Part shown: positions 49,491 to 63,111 of the stretch, one piece after another
Layout: each line of letters starts with the position of its first letter
Position numbering within the stretch: position 1 is the first letter of the stretch
Origin: Symsagittifera roscoffensis
Taxonomy: Eukaryota; Xenacoelomorpha; Acoela; Convolutidae
NCBI RefSeq assembly: GCF_963678635.1
Contig: NC_087067.1
Location: forward strand, 33,206,401-33,270,400
Direction: 5' to 3'
DNA length: 64,000 nt
The notes under the pieces: model-generated
Told to the model about the DNA's origin: nothing
Database searches by the model: none
What the model saw: only the letters and a program-made list of their open reading frames with translations
Program-made: the position numbers and the translations under genes

Positions 49491-50648
49491 TTTATTTAAA
49501 GCAAAAGTAATTCTTTTACTTTTATGCGCTAAGAGTTATTGCTGTTTAAAGTTCGGTGATGTCAAAAAGTTAAGCCTAATCGAGCGTGGTGCAAAAATTT
49601 TCAATGGGTCAAATTTTGGCCAAAACAAAAGAAAACCGAAAAATTTCTTTTGCAGTATCAATTTTGTGTACAATCAGCTGCTAATAGGTCAAAAATAATG
49701 GAGATAACTTTTGGGGTCTTTGAGTTATAGCCTTTTGAATTTCGGTGATGTCAAAAAAATAAGCCCAATCAAGCCTGGTGAATTGCGCGAACGGCCATAA
49801 CTTGCCCAAAAATTTTAAAATTTCCAAATTTTATTATTTAGATCACAAGATCATAGTCAAATCTTGGGGGACTGAGAAAATGAACCAATTTCGTCGGTCC
49901 AACACAAAGTTATAAGCTTTTGAAATCTCGGTGATACCAAAAAGTTAAGCCTAATCGAGAGTGGTGCAAAAAATGAAATTTTCAAAATTTTTGTTTTTTT
50001 TTCGTTCAAAGTTCATTTTTCATCTCGTTTCATAAGTTTGAGCTCAGGACAATTCCAACGAGCCCAAAACGACGTTTGTAGCTCAAGTGTACGTGGAGTA
50101 ATCATCAGTTGAAAATTTGGGGGGACCCGAATTTCGGCCATTTTGGACGAAAATCGGCCTAAAAGCTAACTTTTAAGTTAGTGCGATTTTTTTTCTTGCA
50201 TTTTTCAAGAGAATTGGGCTGCCCTCCGCTGTCGCAGAGTGCATTCAAAGAAAACTTATCAAATAGATTTGAATACTTACCTATTTACTAAGTTTATCAC
50301 AACAATTAGGCTAAAAACAACTGACAGTATCCTGGCTGGTATTCAATCATATGCCACTTACAGTGGATGTGCGGCTATCATGCCATAGATGGTCATTCAA
50401 GGCACCTTGTACACGCTCCATAGGTTTTGACCAGCTGATTTGGCCATAAAACACATTGGGCCAAAAAAATTCCAAACAATGTCAATTTTCAGTATTTTGT
50501 TTGAAATGCATAAATTATAACGTGAGCGTGCAAAATTTTACATGGTATAAGAGCATATTTTTACTCTCGCGCGAGGGCGAGTGTTTTAAAAGTAATGTAC
50601 ATAGACATAAGCTAGTAAGGATATAAATGAAAGCGGAGTAACTCAAAT

Positions 50649-50767
50649 GCCTACGACCATACCATGTTGAATGCACCGGTTCTCGTCCGATCACCGAAGT
50701 TAAGCAACATTGGGCCTGGTTAGTACTTGGATGGGAGACCGCCTGGGAACACCAGGTGTTGTAGGCT
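50649..50767 (+). rRNA. 5S: 5S ribosomal RNA, copy 40 (consensus)
   Basis: This is the last gene of the long-unit region. Its spacer carries TTTGTGGGGACC (51395), which is also found in the first short units. Confidence 0.98.
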
Positions 50768-51926
50768 TTTATTTAAAGCAAAAGTAATTCTTTTACTTTT
50801 ATGCGCTAAGAGTTATTGCTGTTTAAAGTTCGGTGATGTCAAAAAGTTAAGCCTAATCGAGCGTGGTGCAAAAGTTTTCAATGGGTCAAATTTTGGCCAA
50901 AACAAAAGAAAACCGAAATTTTTTTTTCAGTATCAATTTTGTGTACAATCAGCTGCTGATAGGTCAAAAATAAAGGAGATAACTTTTGGGGTCTTTGAGT
51001 TATAGCCTTTTGAATTTCGGTGATGTCAAAAAAATAAGCCCAATCGAGCCTGGTGAATTGCGCGAACGGCCATAACTTGCCCAAAAATTTTAAAATTTCC
51101 AAATTTTATTATTTGGATCACAAGATCATAGTCAAATCTTGGGGGACTGAGAAAATGAACCAATTTCGTCGGTCCAACACAAAGTTATAAGCTTTTGAAA
51201 TCTCGGTGATACCAAAAAGTTAAGCCTAATCGAGCGTGGTGCAAAAAATGAAATTTTCAAAATTTTTGTTTTTTTTTTTCGTTCAAAGTTCATTTTTTCA
51301 TCTTGTTTCATAAATTTGAGCTCAGGACAATTCCAACGAGCCCAAAACGACGTTTGTAGCTCAAGTGTACGTGGAGTAATCATCAGTTGAAAATTTGTGG
51401 GGACCCGAATTTCGGCCATTTTGGACGAAAATCGGCCTAAAAGCTAACTTTTAAGTTAGTGCGATTTTTTTTCTTGCATTTTTCAAGAGAATTGGGCTGC
51501 CCTCCGCTGTCGCAGAGTGCATTCAAAGAAAACTTATCAAATAGATTTGAATACTTACCTATTTACTAAGTTTATCACAACAATTAGGCTAAAAACAACT
51601 GACAGTATCCTGGCTGGTATTCATTCATATGCCACTTACAGTGGATGTGCGGCTATCATGCCATAGATGGTCATTCAAGGCACCTTGTACACGCTCTATA
51701 GGTTTTGACTAGCTGATTTGGCCATAAAACACATTGGGCCAAAAAAATTCCAAACAATGTCAATTTTCAGTATTTTGTTTGAAATGCATAAATTATAACG
51801 TGAGCGTGCAAAATTTTACATGGTATAAGAGCATATTTTTACTCTCGCGCGAGGGCGAGTGTTTTAAAAGTAATGTACATAGACATAAGCTAGTAAGGAT
51901 ATAAATGAAAGCGGAGTAACTCAAAT

Positions 51927-52045
51927 GCCTACGACCATACCATGTTGAATGCACCGGTTCTCGTCCGATCACCGAAGTTAAGCAACATTGGGCCTGGTTA
52001 GTACTTGGATGGGAGACCGCCTGGGAACACCAGGTGTTGTAGGCT
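51927..52045 (+). rRNA. 5S: 5S ribosomal RNA, copy 41 (consensus)
   Basis: Consensus gene and the first gene of the short-unit region. Confidence 0.98.
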
Positions 52046-52777
52046 TTTATTTAAAGCAAAAGTAATTCTTTTACTTTTATGCGCTAAGAGTTATTGCTGT
52101 TTAAAGTTTCAAAATTTTTGTTTTTTTTTCGTTCAAAGTTCATTTTTTTCATCTTGTTTCATAAATTTGAGCTCAGGACAATTCCAACGAGCCCAAAACG
52201 ACGTTTGTAGCTCAAGTGTACGTGGAGTAATCATCAGTTGAAAATTTGTGGGGACCCGAATTTCGGCCAATTTGGACGAAAATCGGCCTAAAAGCTAACT
52301 TTTAAGTTAGTGCAATTTTTTTTCTTGCATTTTTCAAGAGAATTGGGCTGCCCTCCGCTGTCGCAGAGTGCATTCAAAGAAAACTTATCAAATAGATTTG
52401 AATACTTACCTATTTAATAAGTTTATCACAACAATTAGGCATAAAGCAACTGACAGTATCCTGGCTGGTATTCAATCATATGCCACTTACAGTGGAGGTG
52501 CGGCTATCATGCCATAGATGGTCATTCAAGGCGCCTTGTACACGCTCTATAGGTTTTGACTAGCTGATTTGGCCATAAAACACATTGGGCCAAAAAAATT
52601 CCAAACAATGTCAATTTTCAGTATTTTGTTTGAAATGCATAAATTATAACGTGAGCGTGCAAAATTTTACATGGTATAAGAGCATATTTTTACTCTCGCG
52701 CGAGGGCGAGTGTTTTAAAAGTAATGTACATAGACATAAGCTAGTAAGGATATAAATGAAAGCGGAGTAACTCAAAT

Positions 52778-52896
52778 GCCTACGACCATACCATGTTGAA
52801 TGCACCGGTTCTCGTCCGATCACCGAAGTTAAGCAACATTGGGCCTGGTTAGTACTTGGATGGGAGACCGCCTGGGAACACCAGGTGTTGTAGGCT
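52778..52896 (+). rRNA. 5S: 5S ribosomal RNA, copy 42 (consensus)
   Basis: Matches the consensus. Confidence 0.98.
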
Positions 52897-53628
52897 TTTA
52901 TTTAAAGCAAAAGTAATTCTTTTACTTTTATGCGCTAAGAGTTATTGCTGTTTAAAGTTTCAAAATTTTTGTTTTTTTTTCGTTCAAAGTTCATTTTTTT
53001 CATCTTGTTTCATAAATTTGAGCTCAGGACAATTCCAACGAGCCCAAAACGACGTTTGTAGCTCAAGTGTACGTGGAGTAATCATCAGTTGAAAATTTGT
53101 GGGGACCCGAATTTCGGCCAATTTGGACGAAAATCGGCCTAAAAGCTAACTTTTAAGTTAGTGCAATTTTTTTTCTTGCATTTTTCAAGAGAATTGGGCT
53201 GCCCTCCGCTGTCGCAGAGTGCATTCAAAGAAAACTTATCAAATAGATTTGAATACTTACCTATTTAATAAGTTTATCACAACAATTAGGCATAAAGCAA
53301 CTGACAGTATCCTGGCTGGTATTCAATCATATGCCACTTACAGTGGAGGTGCGGCTATCATGCCATAGATGGTCATTCAAGGCGCCTTGTACACGCTCCA
53401 TAGGTTTTGACCAGCTGATTTGGCCATAAAACACATTGGGCCAAAAAATTTCCAAACAATGTCAATTTTCAGTATTTTGTTTGAAATGCATAAATTATAA
53501 CGTGAGCGTGCAAAATTTTACATGGTATAAGAGCATATTTTTACTCTCGCGCGAGGGCGAGTGTTTTAAAAGTAATGTACATAGACATAAGCTAGTAAGG
53601 ATATAAATGAAAGCGGAGTAACTCAAAT

Positions 53629-53747
53629 ACCTACGACCATACCATGTTGAATGCACCGGTTCTCGTCCGATCACCGAAGTTAAGCAACATTGGGCCTGGT
53701 TAGTACTTGGATGGGAGACCGCCTGGGAACACCAGGTGTAGTAGGCT
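53629..53747 (+). rRNA. 5S: 5S ribosomal RNA, copy 43 (G1A, T112A)
   Basis: G1A loses the terminal helix I pair and T112A turns the G7-U112 wobble into G-A. Both changes are shared with copy 44. Confidence 0.94.
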
Positions 53748-54476
53748 TTTATTTAAAGCAAAAGTAATTCTTTTACTTTTATGCGCTAAGAGTTATTGCT
53801 GTTTAATGTTTCAAAATTTTTTTTTTTTCGTTCAAAGTTCATTTTTTTCATCTTGTTTCATAAATTTGAGCTCAGGACAATTCCAACGAGCCCAAAACGA
53901 CGTTTGTAGCTCAAGTGTACGTGGAGTAATCATCAGTTGAAAATTTGGGGGGACCCGAATTTCGGCCATTTTGGACGAAAATCGGCCTAAAAGCTAACTT
54001 TTAAGTTAGTGCAATTTTTTTTCTTGCATTTTTCAAGAGAATTGGGCTGCCCTCCGCTGTCGCAGAGTGCATTCAAAGAAAACTTATCAAATAGATTTGA
54101 ATACTTACCTATTTAATAAGTTTATCACAACAATTAGGCATAAAGCAACTGACAGTATCCTGGCTGGTATTCAATCATATGCCACTTACAGTGGATGTGC
54201 GGCTATCATGCCATATATGGTCATTCAAGGCACCTTGTACACGCTCCATAGGTTTTGACCAGCTGATTTGGCCATAAAACACATTGGGCCAAAAAATTTC
54301 CAAACAATGTCAATTTTCAGTATTTTGTTTGAAATGCATAAATTATAACGTGGGCGTGCAAAATTTTACATGGTATAAGAGCATATTTTTACTCTCGCGC
54401 GAGGGCGAGTGTTTTAAAAGTAATGTACATAGACATAAGCTAGTAAGGATATAAATGAAAGCGGAGTAACTCAAAT

Positions 54477-54595
54477 ACCTACGACCATACCATGTTGAAT
54501 GCACCGGTTCTCGTCCGATCACCGAAGTTAAGCAACATTGGGCCTGGTTAGTACTTGGATGGGAGACCGCCTGGGAACACCAGGTGTAGTAGGCT
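54477..54595 (+). rRNA. 5S: 5S ribosomal RNA, copy 44 (G1A, T112A)
   Basis: Same two changes as copy 43. Confidence 0.94.
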
Positions 54596-55325
54596 TTTAT
54601 TTAAAGCAAAAGTAATTCTTTTACTTTTATGCGCTAAGAGTTATTGCTGTTTAATGTTTCAAAATTTTTTTTTTTTTCGTTCAAAGTTCATTTTTTTCAT
54701 CTTGTTTCATAAATTTGAGCTCAGGACAATTCCAACGAGCCCGAAACGACGTTTGTAGCTCAAGTGTACGTGGAGTAATCATCAGTTGAAAATTTGGGGG
54801 GACCCGAATTTCGGCCATTTTGGACGAAAATCGGCCTAAAAGCTAACTTTTAAGTTAGTGCAATTTTTTTTCTTGCATTTTTCAAGAGAATTGGGCTGCC
54901 CTCTGCTGTCGCAGAGTGCATTCAAAGAAAACTTATCAAATAGATTTGAATACTTACCTATTTAATAAGTTTATCACAACAATTAGGCTAAAAGCAACTG
55001 ACAGTATCCTGGCTGGTATTCAATCATATGCCACTTACAGTGGATGTGCGGCTATCATGCCATAGATGGTCATTCAAGGCACCTTGTACACGCTCCATAG
55101 GTTTTGACCAGCTGATTTGGCCATAAAACACATTGGGCCAAAAAAATTCCAAACAATGTCAATTTTCAGTATTTTGTTTGAAATGCATAAATTATAACGT
55201 GAGCGTGCAAAATTTTACATGGTATAATAGCATATTTTTACTCTCGCGAGAGGGCGAGTGTTTTAAAAGTAATGTACATAGACATAAGCTAGTAAGGATA
55301 TAAATGAAAGCGGAGTAACTCAAAT

Positions 55326-55444
55326 ACCTACGACCATACCATGTTGAATGCACGGGTTCTCGTCCGATCACCGAAGTTAAGCAACATTGGGCCTGGTTAG
55401 TACTTGGATGGGAGACCGCCTGGGAACACCAGGTGTTGTAGGCT
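55326..55444 (+). rRNA. 5S: 5S ribosomal RNA, copy 45 (G1A, C29G)
   Basis: G1A plus a private C29G (GCACGGGTTC) in helix III. Confidence 0.94.
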
Positions 55445-56177
55445 TTTATTTAAAGCAAGAGTAATTCTTTTACTTTTATGCGCTAAGAGTTATTGCTGTT
55501 TAAAGTTTCAAAATTTTTGTTTTTTTTTTTCGTTCAAAGTTCATTTTTTTCATCTTGTTTCATAAATTTGAGCTCAGGACAATTCCAACGAGCCCAAAAC
55601 GACGTTTGTAGCTCAAGTGTACGTGGAGTAATCATCAGTTGAAAATTTGGGGGACCCGAATTTCGGCCATTTTGGACGAAAATCGGCCTAAAAGCTAACT
55701 TTTAAGTTAGTGCATTTTTTTTTCTTGCATTTTTCAAGAGAATTGGGCTGCCCTCCGCTGTCGCAGAGTGCATTCAAAGAAAAGTTATCAAATAGATTTG
55801 AATACTTACCTATTTAATAAGTTTATCACAACAATTAGGCTAAAAGCAACTGACAGTATCCTGGCTGGTATTCAATCATATGCCACTTACAGTGGATGTG
55901 CGGCTATCATGCCATAGATGGTCATTCAAGGCACCTTGTACACGCTCCATAGGTTTTGACCAGCTGATTTGGCCATAAAACACATTGGGCCAAAAAAATT
56001 CCAAACAATGTCAATTTTCAGTATTTTGTTTGAAATGCATAAATTATAACGTGAGCGTGCAAAATTTTACATGGTATAAGAGCATATTTTTACTCTCGCG
56101 CGAGGGCGAGTGTTTTAAAAGTAATGTACATAGACATAAGCTAGTAAGGATATAAATGAAAGCGGAGTAACTCAAAT

Positions 56178-56296
56178 GCCTACGACCATACCATGTTGAA
56201 TGCACCGGTTCTCGTCCGATCACCGAAGTTAAGCAACATTGGGCCTGGTTAGTACTTGGATGGGAGACCGCCTGGGAACACCAGGTGTTGTAGGCT
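56178..56296 (+). rRNA. 5S: 5S ribosomal RNA, copy 46 (consensus)
   Basis: Matches the consensus. Confidence 0.98.
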
Positions 56297-57029
56297 TTTA
56301 TTTAAAGCAAAAGTAATTCTTTTACTTTTATGCGCTAAGAGTTATTGCTGTTTAAAGTTTCAAAATTTTTGTTTTTTTTTTCGTTCAAAGTTCATTTTTT
56401 TCATCTTGTTTCATAAATTTGAGCTCAGGACAATTCCAACGAGCCCAAAACGACGTTTGTAGCTCAAGTGTACGTGGAGTAATCATCAGTTGAAAATTTG
56501 GGGGGACCCGAATTTCGGCCATTTTGGACGAAAGTCGGCCTAAAAGCTAATTTTTAAGTTAGTGCAATTTTTTTTCTTGCTTTTTTCAAGAGAATTGGGC
56601 TGCCCTCCGCTGTCGCAGAGTGCATTCAAAGAAAACTTATCAAATAGATTTGAATACTTACCTATTTAATAAGTTTATCACAACAATTAGGCAAAAAGCA
56701 ACTGACAGTATCCTGGCTGGTATTCAATCATATGCCACTTACAGTGGATGTGCGGCTATCATGCCATAGATGGTCATTCAAGGCACCTTGTACACGCTCC
56801 ATAGGTTTTGACCAGCTGATTTGGCCATAAAACACATTGGGCCAAAAAAATTCCAAACAATGTCAATTTTCAGTATTTTGTTTGAAATGCATAAATTATA
56901 ACGTGAGCGTGCAAAATTTTACTTGGTATAAGAGCATATTTTTACTCTCGCGCGAGGGCGAGTGTTTTAAAAGTAATGTACATAGACATAAGCAAGTAAG
57001 GATATAAATGAAAGCGGAGTAACTCAAAT

Positions 57030-57148
57030 GCCTACGACCATACCATGTTGAATGCACCGGTTCTCGTCCGATCACCGAAGTTAAGCAACATTGGGCCTGG
57101 TTAGTACTTGGATGGGAGACCGCCTGGGAACACCAGGTGTTGTAGGCT
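57030..57148 (+). rRNA. 5S: 5S ribosomal RNA, copy 47 (consensus)
   Basis: Consensus gene; the upstream flank has AAGCAAGTAAGG rather than AAGCTAGTAAGG. Confidence 0.98.
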
Positions 57149-57880
57149 TTTATTTAAAGCAAAAGTAATTCTTTTACTTTTATGCGCTAAGAGTTATTGC
57201 TGTTTAAAGTTTCAAAATTTTTGTTTTTTTTTCGTTCAAAGTTCATTTTTTTCATCTTGTTTCATAAATTTGAGCTCAGGACAATTCCAACGAGCCCAAA
57301 ACGACGTTTGTAGCTCAAGTGTACGTGGAGTAATCATCAGTTGAAAATTTGGGGGGACCCGAATTTCGGCCATTTTGGACGAAAGTCGGCCTAAAAGCTA
57401 ATTTTTAAGTTAGTGCAATTTTTTTTCTTGCTTTTTTCAAGAGAATTGGGCTGCCCTCCGCTGTCGCAGAGTGCTTTCAAAGAAAACTTATCAAATAGAT
57501 TTGAATACTTACCTATTTAATAAGTTTATCACAACAATTAGGCTAAAAGCAACTGACAGTATCCTGGCTGGTATTCAATCATATGCCACTTACAGTGGAT
57601 GTGCGGCTATCATGCCATAGATGGTCATTCAAGGCACCTTGTACACGCTCCATAGGTTTTGACCAGCTGATTTGGCCATAAAACACATTGGGCCAAAAAA
57701 ATTCCAAACAATGTCAATTTTCAGTATTTTGTTTGAAATGCATAAATTATAACGTGAGCGTGCAAAATTTTACTTGGTATAAGAGCATATTTTTACTCTC
57801 GCGCGAGGGCGAGTGTTTTAAAAGTAATGTACATAGACATAAGCAAGTAAGGATATAAATGAAAGCGGAGTAACTCAAAT

Positions 57881-57999
57881 GCCTACGACCATACCATGTT
57901 GAATGCACCGGTTCTCGTCCGATCACCGAAGTTAAGCAACATTGGGCCTGGTTAGTACTTGGATGGGAGACCGCCTGGGAACACCAGGTGTTGTAGGCT
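57881..57999 (+). rRNA. 5S: 5S ribosomal RNA, copy 48 (consensus)
   Basis: Consensus gene; same upstream flank variant as copy 47. Confidence 0.98.
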
Positions 58000-58729
58000 T
58001 TTATTTAAAGCAAAAGTAATTCTTTTACTTTTATGCGCTAAGAGTTATTGCTGTTTAAAGTTTCAAAATTTTTGTTTTTTTTCGTTCAAAGTTCATTTTT
58101 TTCATCTTGTTTCATAAATTTGAGCTCAGGACAATTCCAACGAGCCCAAAACGACGTTTGTAGCTCAAGTGTACGTGGAGTAATCATCAGTTGAAAATTT
58201 GGGGGACCCGAATTTCGGCCATTTTGGACGAAAATCGGCCTAAAAGCTAATTTTTAAGTTAGTGCAATTTTTTTTCTTGCTTTTTTCAAGAGAATTGGGC
58301 TGCCCTCCGCTGTCGCAGAGTGCATTCAAAGAAAACTTATCAAATAGATTTGAATACTTACCTATTTAATAAGTTTATCACAACAATTAGGCTAAAAGCA
58401 ACTGACAGTATCCTGGCTGGTATTCAATCATATGCCACTTACAGTGGATGTGCGGCTATCATGCCATAGATGGTCATTCAAGGCACCTTGTACACGCTCC
58501 ATAGGTTTTGACCAGCTGATTTGGCCATAAAACACATTGGGCCAAAAAAATTCCAAACAATGTCAATTTTCAGTATTTTGTTTGAAATGCATAAATTATA
58601 ACGTGAGCGTACAAAATTTTACATGGTTTAGGAGCATATTTTTACTCTCGCGCGAGCGCGAGTGTTTTAAAAGTAATGTACATAGACATAAGCTAGTAAG
58701 GATATAAATGAAAGCGGAGTAACTCAAAT

Positions 58730-58848
58730 GCCTACGACCATACCATGTTGAATGCACCGGTTCTCGTCCGATCACCGAAGTTAAGCAACATTGGGCCTGG
58801 TTAGTACTTGGATGGGAGACCGCCTGGGAGCACCAGGTGTTGTAGGCT
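58730..58848 (+). rRNA. 5S: 5S ribosomal RNA, copy 49 (A101G)
   Basis: A101G (GGGAGCACC), shared with copy 50. The upstream palindrome has a G-to-C change (CGCGAGCGCGAG). Confidence 0.96.
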
Positions 58849-59582
58849 TTTATTTAAAGCAAAAGTAATTCTTTTACTTTTATGCGCTAAGAGTTATTGC
58901 TGTTTAAAGTTTCAAAATTTTTGTTTTTTTTTTTCGTTCAAAGTTCATTTTTTTCATCTTGTTTCATAAATTTGAGCTCAGGACAATTCCAACGAGCCCA
59001 AAACGACGTTTGTAGCTCAAGTTTACGTGGAGTAATCATCAGTTGAAAATTTGGGGGGACCCGAATTTCGGCCATTTTGGACGAAAATCGGCCTAAAAGC
59101 TAACTTTTAAGTCAGTGCAATTTTTTTTCTTGCTTTTTTCAAGAGAATTGGGCTGCCCTCCTCTGTCGCAGAGTGCATTCAAAGAAAATTTATCAAATAG
59201 ATTTGAATACTTACCTATTTAATAAGTTTATCACAACAATTAGGCTAAAAGAAACTGACAGTATCCTGGCTGGTATTCAATCATATGCCACTTACAGTGG
59301 ATGTGCGGCTATCATGCCATAGATGGTCATTCAAGGCACCTTGTACACGTTCCATAGGTTTTGACCAGCTGATTTGGCCATAAAACACATTGGGCCAAAA
59401 AAGTTCCAAACAATGTCAATTTTCAGTATTTTGTTTGAAATGCATAAATTATAACGTGAGCGTGCAAAATTTTACATGGTATAAGAGCATATTTTTACTC
59501 TCGCGCGAGGGCGAGTGTTTTAAAAGTAATGTACATAGACATAAGCTAGTAAGGATATAAATGAAAGCGGAGTAACTCAAAT

Positions 59583-59701
59583 GCCTACGACCATACCATG
59601 TTGAATGCACCGGTTCTCGTCCGATCACCGAAGTTAAGCAACATTGGGCCTGGTTAGTACTTGGATGGGAGACCGCCTGGGAGCACCAGGTGTTGTAGGC
59701 T
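59583..59701 (+). rRNA. 5S: 5S ribosomal RNA, copy 50 (A101G)
   Basis: A101G; the whole unit looks identical to the one before it. Confidence 0.96.
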
Positions 59702-60435
59702 TTTATTTAAAGCAAAAGTAATTCTTTTACTTTTATGCGCTAAGAGTTATTGCTGTTTAAAGTTTCAAAATTTTTGTTTTTTTTTTTCGTTCAAAGTTCA
59801 TTTTTTTCATCTTGTTTCATAAATTTGAGCTCAGGACAATTCCAACGAGCCCAAAACGACGTTTGTAGCTCAAGTTTACGTGGAGTAATCATCAGTTGAA
59901 AATTTGGGGGGACCCGAATTTCGGCCATTTTGGACGAAAATCGGCCTAAAAGCTAACTTTTAAGTCAGTGCAATTTTTTTTCTTGCTTTTTTCAAGAGAA
60001 TTGGGCTGCCCTCCTCTGTCGCAGAGTGCATTCAAAGAAAATTTATCAAATAGATTTGAATACTTACCTATTTAATAAGTTTATCACAACAATTAGGCTA
60101 AAAGAAACTGACAGTATCCTGGCTGGTATTCAATCATATGCCACTTACAGTGGATGTGCGGCTATCATGCCATAGATGGTCATTCAAGGCACCTTGTACA
60201 CGTTCCATAGGTTTTGACCAGCTGATTTGGCCATAAAACACATTGGGCCAAAAAAGTTCCAAACAATGTCAATTTTCAGTATTTTGTTTGAAATGCATAA
60301 ATTATAACGTGAGCGTGCAAAATTTTACATGGTATAAGAGCATATTTTTACTCTCGCGCGAGGGCGAGTGTTTTAAAAGTAATGTACATAGACATAAGCT
60401 AGTAAGGATATAAATGAAAGCGGAGTAACTCAAAT

Positions 60436-60554
60436 GCCTACGACCATACCATGTTGAATGCACCGGTTCTCGTCCGATCACCGAAGTTAAGCAACATTGG
60501 GCCTGGTTAGTACTTGGATGGGAGACCGCCTGGGAACACCAGGTGTTGTAGGCT
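60436..60554 (+). rRNA. 5S: 5S ribosomal RNA, copy 51 (consensus)
   Basis: Matches the consensus. Confidence 0.98.
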
Positions 60555-61288
60555 TTTATTTAAAGCAAAAGTAATTCTTTTACTTTTATGCGCTAAGAGT
60601 TATTGCTGTTTAAAGTTTCAAAATTTTTGTTTTTTTTTTCGTTCAAAATTAATTTTTTTTCATCTTGTTTCATAAATTTGAGCTCAGGACAATTCCAACG
60701 AGCCCAAAACGACGTTTGTAGCTCAAGTTTACGTGGAGTAATCATCAGTTGAAAATTTGGGGGGACCCGAATTTCGGCCATTTTGGACGAAAATCGGCCT
60801 AAAAGCTAACTTTTAAGTTAGTGCAATTTTTTTTCTTGCTTTTTTCAAGAGAATTGGGCTGCCCTCCGCTGTCGCAGAGTGCATTCAAAGAAAATTTATC
60901 AAATAGATTTGAATACTTACCTATTTAATAAGTTTATCACAACAATTAGGCTAAAAGCAACTGACAGTATCCTGGCTGGTATTCAATCATATGCCACTTA
61001 CAGTGGATGTGCGGCTATCATGCCATAGATGGTCATTCAAGGCACCTTGTACACGCTCCATAGGTTTTGACCAGCTGATTTGGCCATAAAACACATTGGG
61101 CCAAAAAAATTCCAAACAAGGTCAATTTTCAGTATTTTGTTTGAAATGCATAAATTATAACGTGAGCGTGCAAAATTTTACATGGTATAAGAGCATATTT
61201 TTACTCTCGCGCGAGGGCGAGTGTTTTAAAAGCAATGTACATAGACATAAGCTAGTAAGGATATAAATGAAAGCGGAGTAACTCAAAT

Positions 61289-61407
61289 GCCTACGACCAT
61301 ACCATGTTGAATGCACCGGTTCTCGTCCGATCACCGAAGTTAAGCAACATTGGGCCTGGTTAGTACTTGGATGGGAGACCGCCTGGGAACACCAGGTGTT
61401 GTAGGCT
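61289..61407 (+). rRNA. 5S: 5S ribosomal RNA, copy 52 (consensus)
   Basis: Matches the consensus. Confidence 0.98.
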
Positions 61408-62140
61408 TTTATTTAAAGCAAAAGTAATTCTTTTACTTTTATGCGCTAAGAGTTATTGCTGTTTAAATTTTCAAAATTTTTTGTTTTTTTTCCGTCCAAA
61501 GTTCATTTTTTTCATCTTGTTTCATAAATTTGAGCTCAGGACAATTCCAACGAGCCCAAAACGACGTTTGTAGCTCAAGTGTACGTGGAGTAATCATCAG
61601 TTGAAAATTTGGGCGGACCCGAATTTCGGCCATTTTGGACGAAAATCGGCCTAAAAGCTAACTTTTAAGTTAGTGCAATTTTTTTTCTTGCTTTTTTCAA
61701 GAGAACTGGGCTGCCCTCCGCTGTCGCAGAGTGCATTCAAAGAAAATTTATCAAATAGATTTGAATACTTACCTATTTAATAAGTTTATCACAACAATTA
61801 GGCTAAAAGCAACTGACAGTATCCTGGCTGGTATTCAATCATATGCCACTTACAGTGGATGTGCGGCTATCATGCCATAGATGGTCATTCAAGGCACCTT
61901 GTACACGCTCCATAGGTTTTGACCAGCTGATTTGGCCATAAAACACATTGGGCCAAAAAAATTCCAAACAAGGTCAATTTTCAGTATTTTGTTTGAAATG
62001 CATAAATTATAACGTGAGCGTGCAAAATTTTACATGGTATAAGAGCATATTTTTACTCTCGCGCGAGGGCGAGTGTTTTAAAAGTAATGTACATAGACAT
62101 AAGCTAGTAAGGATATAAATGAAAGCGGAGTAACTCAAAT

Positions 62141-62259
62141 GCCTACGACCATACCATGTTGAATGCACCGGTTCTCGTCCGATCACCGAAGTTAAGCAAC
62201 ATTGGGCCTGGTTAGTACTTGGATGGGAGACCGCCTGGGAACACCAGGTGTTGTAGGCT
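62141..62259 (+). rRNA. 5S: 5S ribosomal RNA, copy 53 (consensus)
   Basis: Matches the consensus. Confidence 0.98.
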
Positions 62260-62992
62260 TTTATTTAAAGCAAAAGTAATTCTTTTACTTTTATGCGCTA
62301 AGAGTTATTGCTGTTTAAAGTTTCAAAATTTTTGTTTTTTTTTCGTTCAAAGTTCATTTTTTGTCATCTTGTTTCATAAATTTGAGCTCAGGACAATTCC
62401 AACGAGCCCAAAACGACGTTTGTAGCTCAAGTTTACGTGGAGTAATCATCAGTTGAAAATTTGGGGGGACCCGAATTTCGGCCATTTTGGACGAAAATCG
62501 GCCTAAAAGCTAACTTTTAAGTTAGTGCAATTTTTTTTCTTGCTTTTTTCAAGAGAACTGGGCTGCCCTCCGCTGTCGCAGAGTGCATTCAAAGAAAATT
62601 TATCAAATAGATTTGAATACTTACCTATTTAATAAGTTTATCACAACAATTAGGCTAAAAGCAACTGACAGTATCCTGGCTGGTATTCAATCATATGCCA
62701 CTTACAGTGGATGTGCGGCTATCATGCCATAGATGGTCATTCAAGGCACCTTGTACACGCTCCATAGGTTTTGACCAGCTGATTTGGCCATAAAACACAT
62801 TGGGCCAAAAAAATTCCAAACAAGGTCAATTTTCAGTATTTTGTTTGAAATGCATAAATTATAACGTGAGCGTGCAAAATTTTACATGGTATAAGAGCAT
62901 ATTTTTACTCTCGCGCGAGGGCGAGTGTTTTAAAAGTAATGTACATAGACATAAGCTAGTAAGGATATAAATGAAAGCGGAGTAACTCAAAT

Positions 62993-63111
62993 GCCTACGA
63001 CCATACCATGTTGAATGCACCGGTTCTCGTCCGATCACCGAAGTTAAGCAACATTGGGCCTGGTTAGTACTTGGATGGGAGACCGCCTGGGAACACCAGG
63101 TGTTGTAGGCT
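62993..63111 (+). rRNA. 5S: 5S ribosomal RNA, copy 54 (consensus)
   Basis: Consensus gene; the unit appears identical to the previous one. Confidence 0.98.

Larger units (their letters stand above)
44269..51926 (+). repeat. Tandem array segment: six ~1.28-kb units
   Basis: Copies 35-40 are spaced 1270-1284 bp with the full spacer layout. They form the last long units before the switch to short ones. Confidence 0.96.
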
